Positions 7,298 through 15,059 of a stretch of 37,906 bases of DNA are shown piece after piece. Positions within the stretch are counted from its first letter, which is position 1, and each line of letters begins with the position of its first letter. The notes under the pieces were generated by a model. It made no database searches and was not told where the DNA came from. It was given only the letters and a program-made list of their open reading frames with translations. The translations under genes and the position numbers were made by a program. Source of the DNA: Planctomycetota bacterium (GTDB lineage Bacteria > Planctomycetota > UBA1135 > GCA-002686595); assembly GCA_026692705.1 (NCBI GenBank), contig JAPLOE010000123.1, positions 1-37,906 on the forward strand, written 5' to 3'.

Positions 7298-9978
7298 GCG
7301 TCGAGGGTGAAGGCGATCGTCGCCAATCCGAAGGGGGCGAGCTCGATCTGCACCGAGCCCTGTTCGTGGGGGAGAGCGCGTTGCTCGCGCTCGTCGAGGT
7401 CGCACAGCGCGACGTGAGTGACAGAACGGCCCTCGAGCGCGGCGGAGCCGAGCGCGAGACGCGTGGAGAGCTGCTCGTTCCTGCGGTTCCACAGGCGCAC
7501 GACGACACGCGTGCCGGAATCGTCGAGCTTGGCCGCGGAGAGCTCGACGTCGGCGCTGTCGATTTCGACGAGCCGCGCGGGCGCGCCCGAAGGAGCCGCG
7601 CTCTCGCCGAAGCGCACGAGCCGCGCCTGCGTGACGAAGCTCGGCTGCGAGAACGCGAGCGCATGCCGCGCGATCTCGTGCAGCGGAGTCGTGGGCGCCT
7701 CGAAACCGAGTTGAAGCTTGATCGAGCCCGCGCCCTTCCTGGCTGCGTCCGGCGTATCGAGGCTCGGCCCCGCTTGGACGCGACGCCAGCGCGTATCGCC
7801 GCGCGAGAGCTTCTCCACCATGCGCTCGAGCGTGAGCGCGAGCTGGGTCCGCTCGCCCTTGAGCAACTCATGTTCGTGGACGCCACGGTGCGCCACTCGC
7901 AGGGTGCCGCGCTCGCCGGGCAAGACGATGAAGTCACGGCTGAACTGCGTGGGATACACGAACTCACCTGGAAACGCGGCGTAGCGCTCGGGCGCGCTTT
8001 CTGGTGTTTCGGGGTGTACCACGTGGCGTTCGCGAATCTCGAACGCGCCTCCAGCGAACGCGCGCGTCGACGCACCGTCGCTCGCGATCAAGAGTCGCAC
8101 GCGCCGGGGTTCGCTGCCGCGAACGTAGAGGAAGAACTGTGGGTCCCCCACGCCGTTGGGGAGCAGAATCCAAAGCGCCACGCCGAGACTTGGGCCCGCG
8201 AGCGGGTCCTGTTCCGATCTGCGCGGAATCCACCACGAGACCTGCAGTAAATCGAACACGGGGCCGCGATGCGTTGCTTCGTGTGTCGGGCGCACACCGC
8301 GCGTGGTCACGGGACGTTCACCGGCTACGGGCCCGAAGGTGTACTCGTCGCCGACGTCCGTGCAGGCTTCGAACGCGATGGCGTCCTCGATTCGAACGCC
8401 TGTTGAGCGATGCTCAAGATTGAAGCGACCCTCGGCATCGATCGAGATGCGCCAGGCGTCGTTCTCGATCGACAGCTGGCCGTCCGGGTTCTCCGCGACT
8501 GCGGTACGCGCACTGGGCTCCGCGCGCAGCCACGCGATCGAACGCGCGGGTTGCGCGAGCGCGAATGCGATGCGGAAGCGCGTGCCCCAGCCCGTGTCGA
8601 GGTGCAGCGCGCGGAACGCATTCGCTTCGCGACCGAGCACCTGCACGGGCACCGCCTGCCCCGCCGCGTCGAACAGCTCGAGCGACTCCGGCTCGGGCTG
8701 GCCTTCCACCTTGGGGAAGAACACCTCGGTCTCGACGAGCTCCGGCGCGTCGCTCGCGCTCGTGCGCAGCGCGCACAGCCACTGCGTCGAGCCCTTGTGC
8801 CGCACTCCCGCCTTCCGCGCGAGTTCGCGCACGCTCTCCGCGGCGACGCTCGTCGCGATTTGCTCGACCTCGCGGAAGCGCGCCTCGTCGTCGAGGTGGA
8901 CGTCGTCGATGCTGCAGCCGCAGATGTCGTCGTGGGGATGGTTGAGCAGGAGCAGACGCCACGCCTCGTCGACGAGCGCATTGAGCTCGCGCCCGCGCGC
9001 GCCCGCAGCGACCACGAGCGGCTCCGCGACTCGCTCGAGCAGCCACTGCGCGCGGTGGTTGGCGAGCTTGAGGTAGATGCGCGTCGACCAGACGCTCGAG
9101 AGGATCGGGTTGTGCTCGTTGCCGAGCAGTTCCCCCTCGTGGAGCGCGAGTTTCGTTCCGCTCGCTTCGACATGATCGATGTACGCCGCGATCGTCGAGT
9201 GGACGAGCTCGACCTCCGGCATCTGCCTGCGCGCCGCCTCGAGCAGCTCCGGCAGCTCCGGCTGGAACGGCATGTGGTCGCAGCCGTTGAACAGGATCGC
9301 CGCTCCCGAATGCAGCTTGCCTTCACGCGCCTTCAGCGACGCGCGCAGCCGCTCGACCGCGAGCTCCACGTTCGGCTCGTTGCCCTCGAAGTCGCCGAAC
9401 TGCTCGGGATGGCCGAGCGCGGCCGCATCGAGGTACCCATCGCGCAGGTAGATCGTCGTCACCTCGCTGCCGTCGCTCGCGCGCCAAAGGAACTCGCAGC
9501 CCAGCTGCTCCCACTGTTCCTTCGAGAGCCCGCGCATGAACAGGAACGAGCGCAAGCCCAGCCCGCGCAGGATCATCGGCATCTGTGCGATGTGCCCAAA
9601 CGAATCCGGCATGTAGCCGTCGCGCGGGTTGGCGCCGAGCTCGCGCGAGCGTGCGAGCCCGCGGCGCAGGTTGCGGATCAGCGCTTCGCCGCTCGGCAGG
9701 AACGCGTCGGGCAGCACGAACCACGGTCCGATCTCGAGTCGGCCCGCGCGCACCAGCCGCTCGATGCGCGCGCGATTCTGCGGCCGGATCGCGAGGTAGT
9801 CGTCGAGCGCCGCCGTCTGGCCGTCGAGCGTGAACGAGCGGAAGCGCGGGTCGCGCTCGAGCAGCTCGAGCAGCCCGTCGATCAGCTCGACGAGGTGAAC
9901 CCGGTACTGCTGGAAGGTCAGGTACCAGGCCCGGTCCCAGTGGGTGTGGGAGACGAGGAAACCGCGCAGGCGAGACAT
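7294..9978 (-). CDS. GH38 alpha-mannosidase
   Basis: A protein of 894 residues, normal for bacterial GH38 enzymes. The N-terminus carries the family signature FLVSHTHWDRAWY, where His13 and Asp15 are expected zinc ligands. Asp125 in GYMPDSFGHIAQMP is the expected catalytic nucleophile. NHPHDDICGCSIDDVH (His349) provides the last zinc-binding histidine. The C-terminal half is beta-rich, as in family members. It lacks a signal peptide, so it probably acts in the cytoplasm on imported manno-oligosaccharides. The frame is open about 600 bases further upstream across the ROK gene, but the ATG at 9976-9978 is chosen because the signature starts eight residues later and a TAGACT box lies ten bases before it. 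It is the first gene of a three-gene operon and is divergent from the ROK kinase across 94 bases. Confidence 0.95.
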   Translation of the reverse strand: MSRLRGFLVSHTHWDRAWYLTFQQYRVHLVELIDGLLELLERDPRFRSFTLDGQTAALDDYLAIRPQNRARIERLVRAGRLEIGPWFVLPDAFLPSGEALIRNLRRGLARSRELGANPRDGYMPDSFGHIAQMPMILRGLGLRSFLFMRGLSKEQWEQLGCEFLWRASDGSEVTTIYLRDGYLDAAALGHPEQFGDFEGNEPNVELAVERLRASLKAREGKLHSGAAILFNGCDHMPFQPELPELLEAARRQMPEVELVHSTIAAYIDHVEASGTKLALHEGELLGNEHNPILSSVWSTRIYLKLANHRAQWLLERVAEPLVVAAGARGRELNALVDEAWRLLLLNHPHDDICGCSIDDVHLDDEARFREVEQIATSVAAESVRELARKAGVRHKGSTQWLCALRTSASDAPELVETEVFFPKVEGQPEPESLELFDAAGQAVPVQVLGREANAFRALHLDTGWGTRFRIAFALAQPARSIAWLRAEPSARTAVAENPDGQLSIENDAWRISIDAEGRFNLEHRSTGVRIEDAIAFEACTDVGDEYTFGPVAGERPVTTRGVRPTHEATHRGPVFDLLQVSWWIPRRSEQDPLAGPSLGVALWILLPNGVGDPQFFLYVRGSEPRRVRLLIASDGASTRAFAGGAFEIRERHVVHPETPESAPERYAAFPGEFVYPTQFSRDFIVLPGERGTLRVAHRGVHEHELLKGERTQLALTLERMVEKLSRGDTRWRRVQAGPSLDTPDAARKGAGSIKLQLGFEAPTTPLHEIARHALAFSQPSFVTQARLVRFGESAAPSGAPARLVEIDSADVELSAAKLDDSGTRVVVRLWNRRNEQLSTRLALGSAALEGRSVTHVALCDLDEREQRALPHEQGSVQIELAPFGLATIAFTLDA

Positions 9979-10000
9979 GGGGCCCGCTAGTCTAGGCCCC
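9979..10000 (-). promoter_or_regulatory. Promoter region of the alpha-mannosidase operon with a GGGGCC/GGCCCC dyad
   Basis: On the minus strand a TAGACT hexamer (9994-9989) ends ten bases before the ATG. It is embedded in an inverted repeat whose arms, GGGGCC (9979-9984) and GGCCCC (9995-10000), are separated by ten bases. A protein bound to this dyad would cover the -10 region and start codon, so it is a candidate operator; the regulator is not in this window. Confidence 0.4.
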
Positions 10001-10072
10001 GCGCGCCGGCCGGCCTCCGGGGTCGGCGCCGATTCGGACGATAGGGGTTTCCTGCCCAGCCCAACTCCGCCC

Positions 10073-11080
10073 ATGACGACACCCAAGAACCAACATTCGC
10101 GCACGCTGCGCGGCGGCATCGACCTCGGTGGCACCAAGATCCAGGCGGTCGTGCTCGACCCGGCCGGGAAGGTGCTCGGCAGCGCGCGCCGTCCGACGCC
10201 GCGCACCGGTGGGCCGCGGAATGTCGTGCGCGAGCTCGCGGCGACGCTCTCCGACGCCGCCAAGGCCGCGGGCACGACCGTGCCCGAGCTCGGCGGAACC
10301 GGCGTCGGCACTCCCGGCTCCGTCGATCGCGAGCGCGGCACCGTGTCCAACGCGCGCAACCTGCCGGGCTTCGACGGAGCCGTGCCGCTCGCGTCGTTGC
10401 TCGAGAGCGAGATCGGCCTGTCGGTCGAGCTCGGCAACGACGTCGGCGTCGCGCTCGATGCGGAAGCGCAACTCGGCGCGGGCGCGGGCTGTGGTTCGTT
10501 CATCGGCGCCTGGTGGGGCACGGGCGTCGGCGGCGGAGTGGTCCTGCACGGCCAGCGCTGGCTCGGACGCGGCGCCGCTGGTGAGATCGGCCACACGATC
10601 GTCAAGAAGGACGGCGCGCGCTGCCCGTGCGGCCTGCGCGGCTGCCTCGAGGCCTACGCGGGTCGCGGAGCGATGGAAGCGCGCGCCCGCAAGCTCGCCG
10701 CCCGCGGCCGGCGCACCGAACTCTTCGACCTGATGCGCAAGAAGAACGTCGAGCGCCTGACCAGCGGCGTCTGGGCCAAGGCCCTCGAACGCGACGACCG
10801 CCTCGCGCACAAGCTCGTCGACCGCGCGATCTCCGCGCTCGCCACCGCGCTCGCCTCGACCGTCAACCTGGTCGACGTCGAAGCGATCGTCATCGGCGGC
10901 GGTCTCGGCTCGCGCCTCGGCCAGCCCGCCGTCGACCGCATCTCCTCCGAGATGCGCCCGCGCCTCTTCCGCCCCGACGCCGCGCCGCCCGTGCGCCTCT
11001 CCGCGCTCGGCGATTTCGCTGGCGCCACCGGTGCGGCGTTGCTCGTGCGGACGCGCTCCAGCGTCGGCGCTCCGGGCTAA
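10073..11080 (+). CDS. ROK-family sugar kinase (glucokinase-like)
   Basis: A protein of 335 residues, slightly longer than a typical ROK kinase. The ATP/phosphate loop is GGIDLGGTKIQAVVLD (Asp17 to Lys22). GVGTPGSVD follows at about 77-85, the catalytic aspartate is Asp123 in ELGNDVGVALDAEA, and GTGVGGGVV (149-157) is the second phosphate motif. GEIGHTIV (Glu171, His174) with CPCGLRGCLE (Cys184, Cys186, Cys191) forms the ROK sugar-binding and zinc site. IVIGGGLGS is the adenosine motif. All key residues are present, so an active kinase for glucose, mannose, fructose or a hexosamine is expected. It has no DNA-binding domain, so it is not a ROK repressor. It is divergent from the mannosidase operon, suggesting a shared pathway. 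Its stop overlaps the stop of the convergent esterase-like gene (CTAA at 11077-11080). Confidence 0.92.
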   Translation: MTTPKNQHSRTLRGGIDLGGTKIQAVVLDPAGKVLGSARRPTPRTGGPRNVVRELAATLSDAAKAAGTTVPELGGTGVGTPGSVDRERGTVSNARNLPGFDGAVPLASLLESEIGLSVELGNDVGVALDAEAQLGAGAGCGSFIGAWWGTGVGGGVVLHGQRWLGRGAAGEIGHTIVKKDGARCPCGLRGCLEAYAGRGAMEARARKLAARGRRTELFDLMRKKNVERLTSGVWAKALERDDRLAHKLVDRAISALATALASTVNLVDVEAIVIGGGLGSRLGQPAVDRISSEMRPRLFRPDAAPPVRLSALGDFAGATGAALLVRTRSSVGAPG

Positions 11081-12777
11081 CGCCGCTTCAGCACGGCATC
11101 GCCGAGCGCTTCACCGAGCGCGACGATCCCCGCGGTCGTGAGCACGAGTTGCTCTTCCTGCCCGGGCAGGTCGAACAGCTTGAGGTGGATCAGGTGCGGA
11201 TCGCGCGCGGCGAGCTTCGCGAGCTCGCCCGTGACGTCGATCCCGTTCACGCTCTTCTCGTCCGTCGGCCGCTGCTGGCTCACGTACCAGTCGAGCTCCG
11301 GAAGGCCGAGGTCCTTGCGGCTCTGCGTCACGAAGGACTCGAGCCACGCGACGGCCTGTTGACGGAACGGCCCGAACGACATGTCGTTCTCGCCGAGGTG
11401 GTAGAGGATGCCGCCGAGCTCGACCTCGTGCCCACGCTCGCGCAGGTCCGCGGTCGCAGCGCGCACGAACTCGATGAACTGCGGGTACACGTTGCGCGTG
11501 ACGGCCTCGCTGCCCTGCGGCGTCCAGTCGACGATCTGCGTGCCGCTGTGCGTCCATTTCGCGATGGCGACGTTCGCGACTTTCTTGCCGGCGAGCTTCG
11601 CTCCGAACGAAAGTTCCGGTCCGAACGTGTCGTACAGACCAGTCGGGCCGAGCGGCTCCCAGCCGTTCGACACGCGATAACCGCCGCCAAGGCTGTAGCG
11701 GTACGCGACGTCGGCGTTGTCGCGACGCAGCGCGCTCTGCTTGCCTTTCTCGAGGTCCTGCACGAAGGCGCGCTCGCCTTCCATGTTGCGGTGACCGGCG
11801 AGCACGTACAGCGTGACCTTGCTCTTCGGCGCGTAGGGCCACGTCTTGAGCGGCCGCTCGTGCGCCGGTTCCTTGCCGATGCTGCGCAGGTACGCCGTCG
11901 CGTAGTTCGCGCCGTGCTCGAGCTGGCCGAGCGTGCCGTAGTGGTAGTGCAGGCCGCCGTCGCCGCCGATCTCGACGCCGACATGCGACGTCGGCACGTA
12001 GTCGACGAGCGGATCCGCGTCGGCGACCGCGTGTTGCGCCACGCTGATCTTGTACATGCTCGGCCGCAGGTCCATGCCCCAGATCGTCTTGGTGCACAGC
12101 TCGCCCACGTAGAAGCGCAGCTGCGGCACGCCGAGATCACGCCGCCAGCAGGCGATGAAACGCTCGAGGTTCGCGGCGTACTTCTCCATCGCGCCGTCCT
12201 CGAACATGTCGTTCTCGCCCTGATGCCACATGAAACCCTCGAGCCGATAGCGGACCTTGCGCTTGTCGAGCTCGGAAAGCGCATCGCGCACCCACTGCAG
12301 CGCGAGCGGGTAGAGCTTGAACCCACGCGGCTCGTCGGGATTCCAGTCGCCGGCAAGGTGCGTGCCGCCGGCCGCGATCTTGATGATCGCGATCGGCGCC
12401 TTCACCTGCCGCGCCACGTCGCGCGCGAAGCACAGCTCCGGCCCGACCATGCCCTCCACCGGCTGCAGCTCCTCCCAGCCCTTCGACTCGCGCTTCTCCT
12501 CGCGCCCGATGCAGTACGAGAAGCGCACGCGCTCCTGCGGCTCGTCGAGCCCCGCAAACGGCGGGAATTTCGCGATGTCCGCCGCCCGCGAGTCCGCGCC
12601 GACCATGTTCGACTGTCCCGCGAACACGAACACGCGCACGACCTTGTCGTCGTCCTGCGCCCGCGCCACGCCCACGCCCAGCAGCACGAGCGCCACCGCC
12701 AGCACCCCGCGCCACGCCGCCCGCGGCCCCGCACCCACGCTCGCCCCGCTCGGGACGCGACTCGCTCTCAGGCTCAT
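11077..12777 (-). CDS. Secreted sialate O-acetylesterase-like protein with two SGNH/SASA domains, the second degenerate
   Basis: A protein of 566 residues with a signal peptide (hydrophobic VLAVALVLLGVGVARA, cleavage near residue 40). Domain 1 (about 47-300) has the SASA signature VFVFAGQSNMVG with nucleophile Ser56, the WHQGEND block at 184-190, and GDGGLHYHYG with Asp273 and His277, so it looks catalytically complete. Domain 2 (about 320-566) repeats the fold: LYVLAGHRNMEGE, GILYHLGENDMSF and QEEQLVLTTAG. Here Arg330 replaces the nucleophilic Ser and Val545 replaces the catalytic His, so it is probably non-catalytic. SASA-family enzymes remove O-acetyl groups from sialic acids or other sugars; in planctomycetes the substrates are mostly unknown. 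It overlaps the ROK gene stop by four bases. Its role in the adjacent glycan block is inferred from position only. Confidence 0.88.
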   Translation of the reverse strand: MSLRASRVPSGASVGAGPRAAWRGVLAVALVLLGVGVARAQDDDKVVRVFVFAGQSNMVGADSRAADIAKFPPFAGLDEPQERVRFSYCIGREEKRESKGWEELQPVEGMVGPELCFARDVARQVKAPIAIIKIAAGGTHLAGDWNPDEPRGFKLYPLALQWVRDALSELDKRKVRYRLEGFMWHQGENDMFEDGAMEKYAANLERFIACWRRDLGVPQLRFYVGELCTKTIWGMDLRPSMYKISVAQHAVADADPLVDYVPTSHVGVEIGGDGGLHYHYGTLGQLEHGANYATAYLRSIGKEPAHERPLKTWPYAPKSKVTLYVLAGHRNMEGERAFVQDLEKGKQSALRRDNADVAYRYSLGGGYRVSNGWEPLGPTGLYDTFGPELSFGAKLAGKKVANVAIAKWTHSGTQIVDWTPQGSEAVTRNVYPQFIEFVRAATADLRERGHEVELGGILYHLGENDMSFGPFRQQAVAWLESFVTQSRKDLGLPELDWYVSQQRPTDEKSVNGIDVTGELAKLAARDPHLIHLKLFDLPGQEEQLVLTTAGIVALGEALGDAVLKRR

Positions 12778-12833
12778 GCTCTTCGAACTCCGGGTTCACG
12801 TCCGCAGGACTGGGCCGAATCGCGCTCGCTCGC

Positions 12834-12839
12834 TACCCT
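12834..12839 (+). promoter_or_regulatory. -10-like hexamer TACCCT of the tRNA-Arg gene
   Basis: The sequence CGCTACCCT lies 13 bases before the first base of the tRNA. Transcription would begin about six or seven bases into that gap, leaving a short 5' leader for RNase P. It resembles the GGCTAGNCT boxes of several protein genes in this window. Confidence 0.4.
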
Positions 12840-12852
12840 GCTCGCACCACGC

Positions 12853-12929
12853 GCGCCCGTAGCTCAGCAGGATAGAGCGGCGGTTTCCTAAACCGCAGGT
12901 CGGCAGTTCGAATCTGCCCGGGCGTACCA
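12853..12929 (+). tRNA. tRNA-Arg (anticodon CCT)
   Basis: A full cloverleaf can be drawn. The acceptor stem GCGCCCG (12853-12859) pairs with CGGGCGT (12919-12925) with a single G-U at the end. The D stem is GCTC/GAGC, and the anticodon stem GCGGT/ACCGC encloses the loop TTCCTAA, giving anticodon CCT at 12887-12889, which reads the arginine codon AGG. The variable loop is AGGTC. The T stem GGCAG/CTGCC encloses TTCGAAT. The discriminator A and the CCA end are encoded (12926-12929). No integrase lies nearby. Confidence 0.97.
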
Positions 12930-12957
12930 GCTCGAGCGAAGCAGGCGGCGCGACGCT

Positions 12958-13494
12958 TCAGGCGTTGGGCTTGGCGGCGGAGCGAAGCGGGGCGGCGGAC
13001 GCGGGTGCGCGAACTTTCGGGGTGCGTTCTGTTTTCGCCACGCGCAAGCGCTCGGAGGGCAGCCGGCTGGATTGCTTCACCCAATCCGCGAGCTGGGCTT
13101 CGTCCAGCTCGTCGTGCTCGTGCACATCGAGGTAGCGAACCTTCGTCTGTTTCGACGTGCCCGGTGGGCGGGGCTCGAGCGCGGCGCCGCTCACGAACGC
13201 GAGCTTGAGGTACTTCGTGAACACGTGCAGGCCGAGGAACCAGGTGCCGGCCTCGGCGCCGTACAGCGGAGAATTCCAGCGCACGCACTTGGCCACGCTC
13301 GGCAGCGCGCGCGTGACGAGCGCGTCGATGCGCAGCGCGCGCTCTTGCTGCCAACCCGAGAGCGCCGCGATCCACGCTTGCACGGGCTCATTGCCGTCGG
13401 CCTTCGCGATCTGCGGGTTTCCGCCGGAGAGCAGGCGCGGTCTAGGACGGGGCGCGGACTTCGCCTTGGGGGTGCGTTCCTTGCGGGTTTTCAT
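12958..13494 (-). CDS. DUF1801-domain protein
   Basis: A protein of 178 residues matching the DUF1801 family (PF08818, YdhG-like fold). Visible family segments are NPQIAKADGNEPVQAWIAAL, ALRIDALVTRALPSV, KCVRWNSPLYGAE, WFLGLHVFTKYLKLAFVSG and KVRYLDVHEHDELDEAQLADWV. Residues 1 to about 22 and the last 25 or so are lysine-, arginine-, proline- and alanine-rich tails, probably disordered. The function of DUF1801 is unknown; some members are annotated as iron-chaperone-like, and nothing in the context decides. It is single-domain and cytoplasmic, with no catalytic motif that I can name. It lies between the tRNA (28 bases away, convergent) and the DUF1501 gene, which ends 78 bases upstream on the same strand, so weak co-transcription is possible. 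Confidence 0.85.
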   Translation of the reverse strand: MKTRKERTPKAKSAPRPRPRLLSGGNPQIAKADGNEPVQAWIAALSGWQQERALRIDALVTRALPSVAKCVRWNSPLYGAEAGTWFLGLHVFTKYLKLAFVSGAALEPRPPGTSKQTKVRYLDVHEHDELDEAQLADWVKQSSRLPSERLRVAKTERTPKVRAPASAAPLRSAAKPNA

Positions 13495-13572
13495 GTTCGG
13501 CCCCCAGCATGCCGCAGAAGGTGGTTCTCGCCAGTGGGGAGCACGCCGTTTCGTCCCGCGTCTCGGCGAACG

Positions 13573-15045
13573 TCAGGCGAGCAGCGGGTGCAGCACGTTG
13601 CCGCCGACGTCCGTGAGGCGGAAGTCGCGGCCCTGGTAGCGCGTGACGAGCTGCTTGTGGTCGAGGCCGAGCGCGTGGAGCACGGTCGCCTGGATGTCGT
13701 GCACGTGCGCCGGATCCTTGACGACATCCCAGCCCCATTCGTCCGTCTCGCCGTAGGACGTGCCGCCGCGGATGCCGCCGCCGGCGAGCAGCAGGCCGCC
13801 GGAAAGCTGCTGGTGGTCGCGGCCGTAGCTCGCGAACGACATCGGGCCCTCGCAGTAGCTCGTGCGACCGAACTCGCCGCAGAAGATGACGAGCGTCTCC
13901 GCGAGCAGGCCACGTTCCTTCAGGTCGCGCAGCAGCGCGGCGATCGGCTTGTCCGCGCCGGCCATCTTCTCCTTGAGGCTGACCGGGATGTTGTAGTGGT
14001 GGTCCCAGCCGCCATCCATGAGCTGGATGAAGCGCACGCCGCGCTCGGCGAGGCGCCGCGCGAGCAGGCAGTTGTTCGCGAAGGATTCCTTGCCCGGCTC
14101 GGCGCCGTACTGCGCGAGCACGTCGGCCGGTTCCTTCGAGAGGTCGGTGAGCTCGGGCACGCTGGTCTGCATGCGCGCCGCCATCTCGTAGTTCTGGATG
14201 CGCGTCGCGACATACGGATCACCGCTGCGCGCCGACTCGAGGCCGTTGAGCTCCGCGAGGCGCTCGAGCACGCTCTTGCGCGCGCCGTCGGTGACGCCCT
14301 TGGGGTTCTTGACGAAGAAGACGGGCTCGCTGCCGCCGCGGAACGTGCAGCCCTGGTAGCGGCCGGGCAGGTAGCCGTTGTGCCACATGCGCGGATGCGG
14401 CGGCGAACCACCGTCGCGCGTGCCCGAGAGCATTACGACGAACTCCGGCAGGTCCTGGTTCTCGCTGCCGAGCGCGTAGCTCACCCACGAGCCCCACGAA
14501 GGCCGGCCGAGCTGCAGCGAGCCCGTGTAGAGGATCGACATCGCCGCTTCGTGCAGCACGTGGTCGGTCTGCATCGAGCGCACGACGCACAGGTCGTCGG
14601 CGAAGCCGCCCATCTCGCGGAAGAGCTCCGACAGGCGCAGCCCGCTCTTGCCGAAGCTCTTGAACTGGAACGCGGAGCCGACGACGGGCAGCGCGCCCTG
14701 CGCTTCGGTCACGCCCGAGATGCGCTGGCCCTTGCGGATCGACGGCGGCAGTTCCTCGCCGCGGCGCTGGTTGAGCAGCGGCTTCTCGTCGAACAGGTCG
14801 AGCTGCGAGAGCCCGCCGGCCGCGAAGATCAGGATCACGCGCTTGGCCGTCGCCTTCGGAAGGCGCGCCGGCGCCATCGTCACCGCCGGTGCGGTGTCGC
14901 CGTGGCTCTCGCGCTCGGAGAGGCAGGCCGCGGCGATCGAGCCCAGGCCGAGCACGCTGCCGCCGAGGAACAGGCGGCGCGACAGCGCGACATGCGGGAA
15001 TTCCTGCGGGGAAACGCGCGAATCGTCGGAAGGGAGCTGGTTCAT
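13573..15045 (-). CDS. DUF1501 protein with twin-arginine signal
   Basis: A protein of 490 residues, the usual size of the DUF1501 family (PF07394), related to the alkaline phosphatase / sulfatase-like fold. The N-terminus has a Tat-type signal, LSRRLFLGG with Arg23-Arg24, a hydrophobic stretch and Cys41 at the end of GSIAAAC (a weak lipobox). Visible family blocks are AKRVILIFAAGGLSQLDLFDEKP, LCVVRSMQTDHVLHEAA, GSWVSYALGS, GVRFIQLMDGGWDHHYNI and ETLVIFCGEFGRT; ALGLDHKQLVTRYQGRDFRLTDV is at the C-terminus. In planctomycetes these proteins are nearly always paired with PSCyt/DUF1553 proteins, as here. The role is unknown, presumably periplasmic. The ATG at 15043-15045 is supported by a GGAG eight bases upstream and by the Tat signal. 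It follows the DUF1553 gene by 14 bases, so the two form an operon. Confidence 0.93.
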   Translation of the reverse strand: MNQLPSDDSRVSPQEFPHVALSRRLFLGGSVLGLGSIAAACLSERESHGDTAPAVTMAPARLPKATAKRVILIFAAGGLSQLDLFDEKPLLNQRRGEELPPSIRKGQRISGVTEAQGALPVVGSAFQFKSFGKSGLRLSELFREMGGFADDLCVVRSMQTDHVLHEAAMSILYTGSLQLGRPSWGSWVSYALGSENQDLPEFVVMLSGTRDGGSPPHPRMWHNGYLPGRYQGCTFRGGSEPVFFVKNPKGVTDGARKSVLERLAELNGLESARSGDPYVATRIQNYEMAARMQTSVPELTDLSKEPADVLAQYGAEPGKESFANNCLLARRLAERGVRFIQLMDGGWDHHYNIPVSLKEKMAGADKPIAALLRDLKERGLLAETLVIFCGEFGRTSYCEGPMSFASYGRDHQQLSGGLLLAGGGIRGGTSYGETDEWGWDVVKDPAHVHDIQATVLHALGLDHKQLVTRYQGRDFRLTDVGGNVLHPLLA

Positions 15046-15059
15046 CGTCGTTTCTCCGT

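Noticed and set aside
10073..11080. ROK transcriptional repressor
   Set aside because: It has no N-terminal helix-turn-helix domain, and the kinase motifs and zinc site are complete.
12853..12929. tRNA-Arg as an attachment site of an integrated element
   Set aside because: No integrase gene, no phage or plasmid genes and no obvious repeat of the tRNA 3' end nearby.
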